Of a DNA stretch of 47,715 bases, positions 33,068 through 41,647 are shown piece by piece. The stretch spans positions 1 to 47,715 of the forward strand of contig NZ_BDCJ01000042.1 in the NCBI RefSeq assembly GCF_001613445.1, in the 5' to 3' direction. How positions within the stretch are numbered: the first letter of the stretch is position 1; each line of letters begins with the position of its first letter. The notes under the pieces are model-generated. The model did no database searches and was not told where the DNA came from. It saw only the letters and a program-made list of their open reading frames with translations. The DNA is from Nocardia grenadensis NBRC 108939 (lineage in GTDB: Bacteria; Actinomycetota; Actinomycetes; Mycobacteriales; Mycobacteriaceae). The position numbers and the translations under genes are program-made.

Positions 33068-35710
33068 ATGGGTATCGGTGGTTTCATCGCGGATGTCGCC
33101 GTCAGCACGATCGTCGGGAAGGTGATTCCCGGTGGGGCGATTACGAAGGGGATCGTGGGTGGTGCGGCCGGTGGTGTGGCCGGCGAGTTCTGGGAGAACG
33201 GCCCGAGTATGGACGGATTCATGTCCGGCGCCGGTCTGGGAGCCGCGGGTGGTCTGATCGGTGTGGGGGCGAGCAAATTCGGGGTGGGTAAGCTCCTCGA
33301 AAAACGTAAGGGCTCATTGGATGAGGCCCTGACCAAGGCGGGTGAGCCGAAAGCGGCCGCTACTTCCGCGGCGGGCGCCCACAGTTCGGCCGATGGTGCT
33401 CTCACCGTCGCGCAACGGGAGCTGGATGCCGCCGACCAGGCGCTCACCGACGCCAACGACAGGCTCGCCGATATCCAAGATCTTATTCGGCGGAACGGGA
33501 GCAACAAATCGCTGCGGCGGCAGGAGATGGATGCCAAGCAGGCCGTTCGTGACGCGACCCGGAAGCAGTCCGACGCACAGGCGGCCCGCGACGATGCCAT
33601 ACTCACCCGGGACACCGAACTCGACAACTGGATTCGCAAACAGGGCGAGGCCGACTCCGCGGCGGCAGGCTTGAAGAAAGCCGAAGACGCGCTGAAGAAT
33701 TTCGACAAGCAAAGTAAGTGGGTGGACAAGTGGGGGCAGCCGGTCCTCATCGGCCTTGGCTCGGCCGGTACCCGCGCGCTATGGAACCACTACAATTCTT
33801 CGGACGAGGGCGGCGGGGGTACTGCCCCTGGCGCGGCCGGGAACAGTATCCCGCTGGTGTGGGACGGTATCAAACCCGCGAGCGCGGCGGGAGTCATGGG
33901 AACGGAGCCGTTCGTTCAGCAGACGGGAGTCGACGCCAAGAGCGTGCCCGGTGGGTTCCTGTTGCGGCCGGAGAAACTGGATCCGAACCTGATCGAGTGG
34001 TATAGCGGATTGAAAGACTCCTTCGCCTCCACTTTTGTCACCAACTACGAACTCTACGGCGATCTGAAGAAGAAGAAAGAGATCGAGTTGAAGCCCGTTC
34101 CGACGTTGGCGAAGCGGGCCGCTGTGCAGAGCACCGGCGGTGCGGCATACAAAACTGCCGCCGAGGCACTCGATAAAACCGCGATCACGCTGACGACCCA
34201 GCAGGAGACCGTGGTGAACGCGCTCCCGAAAGTGGAGGAGATCACGGCGACCGGCCAGGAGAACATCGGGTTGATCATCGCCGGGGTCAACGAATGGATG
34301 CAGACAAGGCTTCAGCAGGGCTCCGATGTCGAGGTCATCAATATATTGGGCCAAGGGTTCAGTGAACTGGCCGGGCAGCTCAAAGGGGACGCCGAGAAGA
34401 ACGCGGAAATTGCCGACGAGATCGCGAAGAAAACCGCTGCCGCCGACAAGGCCGCGTCCGAGGACCTGGCCAACTCCGTCGGCAACTACGCGAATCAACA
34501 GCAGAACCCGGCCCTGAACCCAGACAGTTCGCGGATCGGAGTGAACAACCCCTACGACCCGGGCAATCTCCCCGGCTACTCCAATCCGCCGACGACCGCG
34601 GACCTGAAGGATTCCACCGAAAAGTTCAAGCAGCAGGCCGAAGACCTGCAGAAGCAGGCCGACAACGCGCTGGGGATCGGCAAGAGCCCGTCGACCGCCG
34701 ACCCGGCCTCGTACAACCCGAACACTCCTTCGTACAACCCGAATACCGCCGGGGTCGGAGTGAACGATCCCGCGAGTGGGCTGGGAGGTTTGTTCTCCCA
34801 GTTGCCGATGATGATGGCCAGCCAAGCGGCTATGCGCGGTATGAACGACCCTGATATGGCCGGGCGTTTCCGCGATATCGACCCGTCGCGCTACGACCGC
34901 GCCGCCGCCCCGACCATGCCACAGGCCACCCCGCCGGCCGGCACCACACCGTGGTCGAACCAGGCGGCCGCGGCCACCAATGCCAACAATGCCGCCGCCG
35001 CTGCCACACCGGCCCAGCCCGCACACAACCAGGCCGGGCCGCCGAACGGGGTCAACTCGAGCCAGACCGGCGTCGGTGTGCCCAAGCGGGTCGCCGGGGA
35101 AGACGGTCTGGTGCCCTATGTGCTGCCGGACGGGCGTACGCAGCGGATTCCTCTCTCGGCGGCGCAGGGGCTCGACAGCGCGTTCGCCAACAAGAACGGC
35201 ACCGACGCCAAGGCCGCCTATCAGGGGACCGCGGCAGCGTGGGCGAGCAACCGGGACATCGGGCCGGCTACGGATCCGTCCCAGCTGACCACCGGTGATG
35301 TCGCCACCTGGCTTTGGAAGCCGAAGAGCGAGCCGGAGCAGCCCGCACTGGTCCCGGCCGCGACGTCCGGCCAGCCCGCGGCCGTCGTCACCGTCGGCGG
35401 TGATACCGGGGACAAGGCGAAGCCGCCGAAGGACAAGCCGGATACGGGATCGGGCGACGAGCCGGAATACCGGACGGCGATAGTGGTCGCCTTCGGAAAC
35501 GGGGAGAGTGGCACTCTGGAAGTGGTCGTGGCCGGGGAACTCCGGGAGTATACGCCGGAAATGTCGGATACTGAGGGTGACTTCGGTGAGTTCGCGGGCT
35601 TCAAGCATCCGAAGGGCCTGGAAGCCGCGGGCGACAAGGGTCAGGAGACGATGCAGACATCCACCGACCAGACCGCGGCCGATGTGCCGGCGTTGACGGC
35701 GCCGGTTTAG
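33068..35710 (+). CDS. Large modular protein B with coiled-coil and C-terminal GDV module
   Basis: An 880-residue protein starting at ATG 33068 behind AAGGAG, paralogous in layout to the preceding one. It has a Gly-rich hydrophobic N-terminus (about 1-75), then a long heptad-like coiled coil (about 78-225, rich in Ala, Asp, Gln, Arg), a helical region with several Lys-rich stretches (about 290-480), an Asn/Pro-rich linker with repeated S-Y-N-P-N-T (about 555-565), a Met-rich patch (LFSQLPMMMASQAAMRGM), and the shared C-terminal module (VLPDGRTQRIPLSAAQGLDS, LTTGDVATWLW, YRTAIVVAFGNG, GFKHPKGLE). No enzyme motif is visible. Function unknown; a secreted structural or effector protein is plausible. 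Confidence 0.6.
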   Translation: MGIGGFIADVAVSTIVGKVIPGGAITKGIVGGAAGGVAGEFWENGPSMDGFMSGAGLGAAGGLIGVGASKFGVGKLLEKRKGSLDEALTKAGEPKAAATSAAGAHSSADGALTVAQRELDAADQALTDANDRLADIQDLIRRNGSNKSLRRQEMDAKQAVRDATRKQSDAQAARDDAILTRDTELDNWIRKQGEADSAAAGLKKAEDALKNFDKQSKWVDKWGQPVLIGLGSAGTRALWNHYNSSDEGGGGTAPGAAGNSIPLVWDGIKPASAAGVMGTEPFVQQTGVDAKSVPGGFLLRPEKLDPNLIEWYSGLKDSFASTFVTNYELYGDLKKKKEIELKPVPTLAKRAAVQSTGGAAYKTAAEALDKTAITLTTQQETVVNALPKVEEITATGQENIGLIIAGVNEWMQTRLQQGSDVEVINILGQGFSELAGQLKGDAEKNAEIADEIAKKTAAADKAASEDLANSVGNYANQQQNPALNPDSSRIGVNNPYDPGNLPGYSNPPTTADLKDSTEKFKQQAEDLQKQADNALGIGKSPSTADPASYNPNTPSYNPNTAGVGVNDPASGLGGLFSQLPMMMASQAAMRGMNDPDMAGRFRDIDPSRYDRAAAPTMPQATPPAGTTPWSNQAAAATNANNAAAAATPAQPAHNQAGPPNGVNSSQTGVGVPKRVAGEDGLVPYVLPDGRTQRIPLSAAQGLDSAFANKNGTDAKAAYQGTAAAWASNRDIGPATDPSQLTTGDVATWLWKPKSEPEQPALVPAATSGQPAAVVTVGGDTGDKAKPPKDKPDTGSGDEPEYRTAIVVAFGNGESGTLEVVVAGELREYTPEMSDTEGDFGEFAGFKHPKGLEAAGDKGQETMQTSTDQTAADVPALTAPV

Positions 35711-35743
35711 CGGCCGGAAGGTGCGGGTGAGAGGAGATGAGAC

Positions 35744-37237
35744 ATGGCGCTGAATGTCGATCTCGGTGAACTGGTATCGGTCGCGGGGCGTTCTGCGGAC
35801 CTGGCCCGGCTCACCGGCGCGGCCGTGCCCCGTGAATGGGTGCTCCCCGCCGGCTCCGACCCGATCTCCGCGCAGGCCGTCCCGCAGTTGAACGCGCAGG
35901 CGGCGGCACTGTTCAACGCCACCGTGGGGGTGCTGAACAAGATCCAGCGCGATGCGCACCTCATCGGGCAGGCAGCGGTGGAATATGCCGCCGCGGACGA
36001 TGAGGGTGCCCGGCTGATCAACGGATCGGCGGGGGAGCTGGTGGACAATCCTGTCCCCGCCGTGGAACAGGTGGGGTATCGCCGGGTTCCGCCGGGGTTG
36101 AGCAATATGCCGGTCACCACGGGCGACCCGCTGACCTTCGCGCGTCAGCTGCAGAGCGGGCCCGGTCCCGAACCGGCGCATCGGTTCGCCGATTCGGTGC
36201 GCTTGTTCAACACCAGTTCCCGGACGCAGGCCGCCGGTGATATGGACCGGGCGGGCTCGATCCTGCAGAACTGGAGTCCGGTGGGTTCACAGGTCGCGCA
36301 GCGGTTCACCACCTACCGTGGCTGGATGGACCAGTTGGGGGACGCGATGGAGAAGCTGGCGCAGGGCGCCGAATCCTATGGCAACGCGTTCGCCCGGGCG
36401 AAGGCCAAACACCCGACCCCGGAGGAGATCCTGGCCGCCCGTAAGAAGATGCTGGCGGCGGCGCGGTCCAAGAATCAGGCGGCCCTCGCCGCCGCGACCG
36501 CGGAATACAACGAGTTGAACGTGCGTTCGGGCGAAGCTACGGGTTCGTATGCCACCGAGACGGGTACGAGTATCGCGAATTCGTCGCAGAGTACGGGGGA
36601 GGCGGCGGCGCAGACCGGCGCCGGTGGTTCCGGTGGTTCCGGCGATGCGCTCTCCCAGATGCTCCCGATGCTCATGAGCATGATGCAGCTCGGCAGCAAC
36701 GGTCTGTCCGATACCGGGGATATCTCCGACGACGACTGGTACGACGACTATTACGACGACTACGGCCTCGGGGATTACGCGGTACCGTCGTACGGAAGTC
36801 CTTCCGGTGGGTCGCCGTCGCTGCCGACGATGCCCGGCGGCGGGATACCGAGCGCCGCCGATGTGCAGACCCTGTCGGCGACGACGGCCATGCCGCTGAC
36901 CGCCGCCAATGCCGGCGGCAATGTGGGCGGCGCGCCACGGGTGCCGGTGGCCGAGACCGCCGCGGGCGGCGGAACCGCCTACGGTCGCGGCGCCGCCGGC
37001 TCGCCGATGATGCCGTACATGCCCATGTCGCCGGGTATGGGTGGCGCGGGCGGCGGCGGAGCCGGCGGCGAACGCAACCGGGTGGTCGCCTGGCATCCGG
37101 ACCGGCTCATGTACGTCGACGACACCCCGCACACCGAACCCGTTATCGGGGAACGGCCCACCATCGCGCCGACGGTCACTCAACCGACACCGTCGCCGGC
37201 CAACCAGGCCCCGTCCCGCTCCGGAGGAAACGCATGA
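35744..37237 (+). CDS. EspB-like PE-PPE fusion protein (ESX-1 substrate family)
   Basis: A 497-residue protein resembling mycobacterial EspB along its length. The N-terminal PE-like helical pair ends with the type VII export motif YAAAD (Y81-x3-D85) in VEYAAADDEGAR, matching YGEVD in EspB. A PPE-like bundle follows, with RFADSVRLFN, NWSPVG where EspB has N-W-E-G, and the long helices ending FARAKAKHPTPEEI (EspB: WARREHPTYEDI). The C-terminal half is Gly/Pro-rich with a Met-rich patch (LSQMLPMLMSMMQLG) and an Asp/Tyr-rich stretch. The extreme C-terminus YVDDTPHTEPVIGERP parallels EspB's YTEDRAWTEAVIGNRR. EspB oligomerises and is secreted by ESX-1. Its stop overlaps the EspL-like start (ATGA). 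Confidence 0.8.
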   Translation: MALNVDLGELVSVAGRSADLARLTGAAVPREWVLPAGSDPISAQAVPQLNAQAAALFNATVGVLNKIQRDAHLIGQAAVEYAAADDEGARLINGSAGELVDNPVPAVEQVGYRRVPPGLSNMPVTTGDPLTFARQLQSGPGPEPAHRFADSVRLFNTSSRTQAAGDMDRAGSILQNWSPVGSQVAQRFTTYRGWMDQLGDAMEKLAQGAESYGNAFARAKAKHPTPEEILAARKKMLAAARSKNQAALAAATAEYNELNVRSGEATGSYATETGTSIANSSQSTGEAAAQTGAGGSGGSGDALSQMLPMLMSMMQLGSNGLSDTGDISDDDWYDDYYDDYGLGDYAVPSYGSPSGGSPSLPTMPGGGIPSAADVQTLSATTAMPLTAANAGGNVGGAPRVPVAETAAGGGTAYGRGAAGSPMMPYMPMSPGMGGAGGGGAGGERNRVVAWHPDRLMYVDDTPHTEPVIGERPTIAPTVTQPTPSPANQAPSRSGGNA

Positions 37238-37596
37238 GCATCCACCCCGATGTACAGGCCGCGCTGGACGCGGCCCGCGAGTTACGGCACCGCATCGCCG
37301 ATATGCGCGAGCGTATCGACGATGTGCGGGCGCGGCGGCCCTCGCCCAGCGGCACGGTGATTCCGGAAGTGGACGCGATGGGCCGGCTCACCAGCCTCTA
37401 TCTGTCGCCCGGCACCGTGGATCGTTTCAGCAGCGCGGAACTGGTCACCGAAATCATGGCCGCTATCCGGGATAGCACTCAGGACGCGGCCCGGCAATAC
37501 CAAGTGATCATGGAAACGGTGATCACCGACGGTGTGGCGGCCGACGCCGAGCCGGGGAGACCTGAACCCGCCGGGGTCGGCGAGGCGATGCGATGA
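37234..37596 (+). CDS. YbaB/EbfC-fold EspL-like protein
   Basis: A 120-residue soluble protein of YbaB-like layout: N-terminal amphipathic helix (AALDAARELRHRIADMRERI), a beta hairpin (TVIPEVDAMGRLTSLYL) and a C-terminal helix (ELVTEIMAAIRDSTQDAARQ). In M. tuberculosis EspL, a protein of this fold, is encoded directly after espB and stabilises ESX-1 substrates; here too the gene follows the EspB-like gene with a 4-bp ATGA overlap and overlaps the next gene by 4 bp. A chaperone-like role is inferred. Confidence 0.7.
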   Translation: MSIHPDVQAALDAARELRHRIADMRERIDDVRARRPSPSGTVIPEVDAMGRLTSLYLSPGTVDRFSSAELVTEIMAAIRDSTQDAARQYQVIMETVITDGVAADAEPGRPEPAGVGEAMR

Positions 37597-38267
37597 CCGG
37601 GGCCATGGGCACGGAGACGGCCGAAGATTCGGTCTCGGCAGCCGACGCGATCGGCTGGCTACACGAGGAAGGCCTGGCCCGGCTGGCGGCGCTCGGGTCC
37701 GGTTCACCCAACCCGGCTGTCGCCTTCGCCGTCGACGTGGCCACCGGGATCGTCACCAAGTATCCGGCCGCCAACGGCGGTATCGGCGCGGATTCGAGCA
37801 CGGTCTCCGCCGACGATCTGCCGTTGCCGGTGGACAGCCCCAACCGGTTGGTGATCGTTGGGATAACCAACAGTGACCAGCTGCTGGTGGTGGACCTGGC
37901 CGGTTCGCTGGTGCTCGGAATCAACGGGGACCGGCCCGAATTGGCCGCGCGGTCCTGGGTGACCCAGCTGCTGCTGAATCCCGCGATCACCGTCACCACC
38001 AACAACGCGGATGTCGCGATCGGTAACAGTCCGCGCTGCCGCAAAAGCTTCATTCCGGGCGGCGGTGGGTCGATCGTCAGTGTGGACGACGGGAATCCCC
38101 CGGTGACCACGATCTCGATGAACGCCGATGTGGACGGCGCCGATTATCTGGACCTCATCGGTGACGGAAGTGGCGAGATGTATCTGGGCGCGCGGGTCTG
38201 GCCGCTGCGGCTGGCGATGACCATCGGCGACGAAACGTGGTCGGCGCTGTCGGAAACTCTGGCCTAG
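37593..38267 (+). CDS. Hypothetical protein between EspL-like and EspH-like genes
   Basis: A 224-residue soluble protein, ATG overlapping the EspL-like stop by 4 bp. It has no membrane segment or signal. A central segment (RLVIVGITNSDQLLVVDLAG, then SLVLGINGDRPELAARSWV) resembles a short strand-helix module seen in some actinobacterial regulators and secretion-associated proteins, but I cannot name a family. The rest is beta-rich with acidic patches. Position among ESX-1-like chaperone genes suggests a cytoplasmic accessory function; this is inference only. Confidence 0.65.
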   Translation: MTGAMGTETAEDSVSAADAIGWLHEEGLARLAALGSGSPNPAVAFAVDVATGIVTKYPAANGGIGADSSTVSADDLPLPVDSPNRLVIVGITNSDQLLVVDLAGSLVLGINGDRPELAARSWVTQLLLNPAITVTTNNADVAIGNSPRCRKSFIPGGGGSIVSVDDGNPPVTTISMNADVDGADYLDLIGDGSGEMYLGARVWPLRLAMTIGDETWSALSETLA

Positions 38268-38295
38268 GCTCGGCGAAACCCTGCAGGAGACGCAA

Positions 38296-38664
38296 ATGAA
38301 CGACGATTTCGATTACGACGACACCGACGAGGGGCTCGACGGCACCCCGAGCACCAAATCCGTGGGGCCGCCCCAGGTGCACGAGGTGTTCAACCCCGAC
38401 CATACCGTCGGCGTGGCCTGCGACCGCGACGGGGAAATCGTGGGGTTGCACATCACCGACGACGCCCGGGAAAACGGCGACACCTGGTTGAGCGCGGAGA
38501 TTCTCAAGGTCGCGGGGCTCGCGCACGCGAAGTCCCGGCTGGGGCTGCGGCGCGAGATGGAGGCCAACGGCGCCCGGCCCTACACCATCGATTCGTTCGG
38601 CCTGCCGACCGAAGCCGCCTATCAGGCTCTGGAGGACCAGGCCTTCGGCCTCCGCCCGGCCTGA
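38296..38664 (+). CDS. EspH/EspD-like ESX-1 accessory protein
   Basis: A 122-residue protein with an acidic N-terminus (DDFDYDDTDEGLDG) and a domain following the EspH/EspD pattern: VFNPDHTVGVACDRDGEIVG matches the V-T-N-P...V-S-V...D-G-R-I strand pair, WLSAEILKVAGLAHAKSR matches Q-L-A-D-E-I-x-V-I-A-D-L-A-R-Q-K, and LPTEAAYQALEDQAFGLR matches the final L-P-x-P-E-E-A helix. EspH and EspD are cytoplasmic factors stabilising ESX-1 substrates. AGGAG precedes the ATG. I judge the homology good despite low identity. Confidence 0.7.
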   Translation: MNDDFDYDDTDEGLDGTPSTKSVGPPQVHEVFNPDHTVGVACDRDGEIVGLHITDDARENGDTWLSAEILKVAGLAHAKSRLGLRREMEANGARPYTIDSFGLPTEAAYQALEDQAFGLRPA

Positions 38665-38693
38665 CCTGGGCACAGGACAGACAGGACACGACC

Positions 38694-38999
38694 ATGGTGG
38701 ACATTGTTTCCCTCGACGCGGTGACGTCGAGCGTGGGTGAGGCCGCCGGAGCTCTCACGGTGATGACCGACAGCGTCGGCACCACCGTCGATTCGCTGGT
38801 ACTGCAATCGAAAGCCGATTCGCCGCTGGACCGGAACATGACCGGAAAACTGGACTGGATCCGGGACACCTTCGCCGCCGCGGCCGCGGCGGTCGCCGGA
38901 CAATCCGATACCACTGTGCAGGCCACCGATCATGGTAGAACGGTGCTCGGCAACGCCGATATCGACGGCCGCGGCGTCGTCCATTCCGCCGCGGTCTGA
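38694..38999 (+). CDS. Small helical WXG100/EspC-like protein
   Basis: A 101-residue protein of about the size of EspC, EspF and WXG100 proteins: VSLDAVTSSVGEAAGALTVM, a break around SPLDRNMTGKLDWIRDTF, and a second helix rich in alanine. There is no clear W-x-G or Y-x-x-x-D motif. It follows the EspH/EspD-like gene, as EspC and EspD are encoded together in mycobacteria. A small helical export substrate or partner of the downstream EspK-like protein is likely; confidence is moderate. Confidence 0.5.
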   Translation: MVDIVSLDAVTSSVGEAAGALTVMTDSVGTTVDSLVLQSKADSPLDRNMTGKLDWIRDTFAAAAAAVAGQSDTTVQATDHGRTVLGNADIDGRGVVHSAAV

Positions 39000-39008
39000 C
39001 CGGACACG

Positions 39009-41555
39009 ATGGCGCCGGAGCAGACCAGCCCACACTGGAACCGCATCGTCGGCGACGACTGGCCACAGATACCGCCGTCGGCGTGGCACGGCCTGGCGAG
39101 CTCTGCGCGCGAGGGCGCCGAGGCGCTGAATCTCTCCGATGTCGAACAGGCACGGCACGCGTTCGACGAGACGGTCCGGCGTTCGGCCGGGCTGGCGGAG
39201 ATCCGGCGCGCCCTGGTCGCGCTGGAAGAGAACCCGCGTGCCTTCGCGGCGGCGCTGTCGGCCGCGGCAGACACTTTCGATACGTTCGGTGATGTGGTGC
39301 GGCGCACCAGGAATCAAATGCTCGATGTGGTCGACGATGCCACCGACCGGATCGAGCAGGCCACCCGCGGTGACAACAACGGCGACGACGAAGAGGGTGA
39401 TGAAGCCGAAGCCGAGGCCGACCGTCAGGCGACCGAGCAGATCCTCGGCGAGGCCCGCGGAGAGGTGGTCGATATTGTCAACGCGGCACTGAATTCGCTG
39501 GGACCGCAGGGGCTGCCCCGGTTGGACGATATCGCCGAGGCGCTCGGTCAGCCGGGACCGTGGCGTACCGGGGGGACGGTCCCGCACACCCCGCGCCGGC
39601 GCCCCGGCCCGCACGGTGGTCCCGACCACCACGACCACCCGGGGCGGCACACACCGGGTTACGACGGCGGGCCGTGGGTTCCCGGCTTCGAGCGGCCGAT
39701 ACTGCCGAATCCGGAGCTCGGCCGGATACTGATCGACCTGATCGACGATCTGCTGCGTCCCGGACCGGACCAGGTCGGGCCGCAGCCGCTCTCGCCGCCC
39801 GAGGTCCGAGTGCCGGTGAACGCCGGTGAGATGCCCGGCGGCCCCGCGGTCACGGGGCCGGCCCCCGGCCCCGGCCCGGTGAGCGCCGATCCCGGGCCGG
39901 GGCCCGGCACCCCGGGGTATGTGCCCCCGGTACCGCGCGTCGAGGGCGCCGCGCCGCAACCGGATGTCCACGGTGGAACCGGCGGCGCCGCCGTGCCCGA
40001 GGCCGCGGCGGCCGATACCCCGAGCGACGCACAGGCCGCAGCGGATGTTCCCGCCCGGACGGAGGTATCGGAACAGCCCGATCGTGAAGTGCAGATGCAC
40101 CGCGACAACGGCTCCGCCGACGTGTTAGGTGTGCTCCGGGGGACCGGCGCACCGGCACCGGAGTCCGAGGAGCATCCGGCCGCACCGGCCGCGGCACCGC
40201 CGATCTTCCCGGCCGCAGTGGCATCGGCGGCGGGAGCCGCCCCGGCGGTCACGTCGGCGACCGCCGCGAATACCGGGGCGCAGGCGCCCGCCACGTCGGC
40301 GGGTGGCTCGGCCCCGGCCGCGGGCACGGTGTCCTCCGCTCAGGCCGGCCGGGGAGCCGCGGTACCCGTCGAAGCGCATCGCGGGCCGGGGGCGACCGGC
40401 AAAGCGCTCACGCCCGGAGCGTCCTCGGTTGTCAGCGCGGTGTCCCCGGGGAAGCAGCCCGTCCCCATACCGGACGGTGATGCGAGCGCGGGGAAGTCCG
40501 CCGGGCCCGGCGAACTGGTACACGACGCGGTCGGCGCCGCCATGCTCTCGGCCTCGGCGCCGTCGTTCGTGGTGGGGGAGAGGGTCGATGGTGACCTGGT
40601 ACTGGCCCGCACCCTGCTGGGCGGTATCCGAGCGGTCACCGATTCGTGGGTGGTCGGCGTCGACTGGGCCGTCGCGGTGCTGCGCCACGCCACCGGGGTG
40701 AGCGCTTTCGTCACCTCGAACGAGGGACGGGGTTGGCTGCCCGCTCGGCTGTATCTGCCGAGCGAGGTGTCGCTGCCGTGGTTGTGGTCGGTGGCCGAGG
40801 GGTGCGGCTGGGAGGGCGTCGCGGATCCGGCCCGGGTACTGGTGGAGTTCGCGATCGCCTGGGGCGCGAAATCCGGTGCGAAGCTATCGGCGCTGGCGTC
40901 GTCGCAACCGATCGATCCACAGCTGGGCCGTCTGCTCGGTACGGTCGCGCTGGCAGGCTCGGTGCCGCCGTCGGACACTATGGACCTGCGCAACCCCTCC
41001 CCGGGAACCCTGGACCGGCTGGGAATCACCGCCGCGCCCGGATTGCTCGACCGGGCTGCCAAGGTGCCCGACAGCGGGATCGCGTTGCGCTGCCTGGAAT
41101 TGGCGGTGGACGCGCACACACGCGTCGCACGGGCGGAACTGCCGGCGGTGGACACCATGGACGCTCCGGCGATCAGGCTCCGCATTCTGCGCGCCCTGCG
41201 GGACGGCCGGGATTTCGCGGACAGCTGGTGGGAGGAGATCCAGGACGCCGACGATCTGATCGCCGCCACCGCGCTGGGACATCGGGCCGATACCGGTCGT
41301 ATCGGGCTGGGCGAACTCCGTTCCGACGCGGCGGCTCTGGATCCCGGATCGGAGTTGTCGCTGTTGCGCACCCTCACCTTTCAGCGCCGGTGCAACGAAC
41401 TGGTCCTTCTACTGGCCGAGGAGCGGTCGCGGCAGACCTTGCGCGATGCGGTGTACGCGCACGCGCAGATCCTCGGACACCCCTTCTTCGCATCGCCGCC
41501 GGCGGCGCCACCCGCTCCGCGCCGCGCCACGGTGAGTACGGCCTCGGTGCGCTGA
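39009..41555 (+). CDS. EspK-like protein: helical N-terminus, Pro/Ala linker, C-terminal Esp domain
   Basis: An 848-residue protein with EspK layout. The N-terminal helical part (about 1-170) contains DDWPQIPPSAWHGLA and the REGAEALNLSDVEQARHAF segment, then an acidic stretch. A Pro/Gly/Ala linker (about 175-510) follows, then a C-terminal domain (about 515-840) with FVVGERVDGDLVLARTLLGG, WAVAVLRHATGVSAFVTSNE, GRGWLPARLYLPSEVSLPWL and the last helices LRDAVYAHAQIL. The C-terminal domain is closely similar to that of the next gene. EspK in ESX-1 binds EspB and guides it to the secretion ATPase; espK follows espB and espL in M. tuberculosis. Homology to EspK itself is distant. Confidence 0.6.
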   Translation: MAPEQTSPHWNRIVGDDWPQIPPSAWHGLASSAREGAEALNLSDVEQARHAFDETVRRSAGLAEIRRALVALEENPRAFAAALSAAADTFDTFGDVVRRTRNQMLDVVDDATDRIEQATRGDNNGDDEEGDEAEAEADRQATEQILGEARGEVVDIVNAALNSLGPQGLPRLDDIAEALGQPGPWRTGGTVPHTPRRRPGPHGGPDHHDHPGRHTPGYDGGPWVPGFERPILPNPELGRILIDLIDDLLRPGPDQVGPQPLSPPEVRVPVNAGEMPGGPAVTGPAPGPGPVSADPGPGPGTPGYVPPVPRVEGAAPQPDVHGGTGGAAVPEAAAADTPSDAQAAADVPARTEVSEQPDREVQMHRDNGSADVLGVLRGTGAPAPESEEHPAAPAAAPPIFPAAVASAAGAAPAVTSATAANTGAQAPATSAGGSAPAAGTVSSAQAGRGAAVPVEAHRGPGATGKALTPGASSVVSAVSPGKQPVPIPDGDASAGKSAGPGELVHDAVGAAMLSASAPSFVVGERVDGDLVLARTLLGGIRAVTDSWVVGVDWAVAVLRHATGVSAFVTSNEGRGWLPARLYLPSEVSLPWLWSVAEGCGWEGVADPARVLVEFAIAWGAKSGAKLSALASSQPIDPQLGRLLGTVALAGSVPPSDTMDLRNPSPGTLDRLGITAAPGLLDRAAKVPDSGIALRCLELAVDAHTRVARAELPAVDTMDAPAIRLRILRALRDGRDFADSWWEEIQDADDLIAATALGHRADTGRIGLGELRSDAAALDPGSELSLLRTLTFQRRCNELVLLLAEERSRQTLRDAVYAHAQILGHPFFASPPAAPPAPRRATVSTASVR

Positions 41556-41647
41556 GGTCCCGGGTTCGGGCCGACCGTACGGTCTCCCCAGCATTGGGGA
41601 GAATCGACAATGAGGATGAGTCGCTGGTGGGAAAGGATTGATCGAGC

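Noticed and set aside
33779..36181. An 800-codon minus-strand frame under proteins B and EspB-like
   Set aside because: Arg/Gly/Val-rich antisense shadow of two plus-strand genes that have ribosome-binding sites and recognisable modules.
39560..40330. Pro/Gly/Ala-rich repeats as a CRISPR or satellite array
   Set aside because: The repetition is irregular and codon-level only, with no constant repeat length or spacers; it encodes a protein linker. I saw no CRISPR array in the window.
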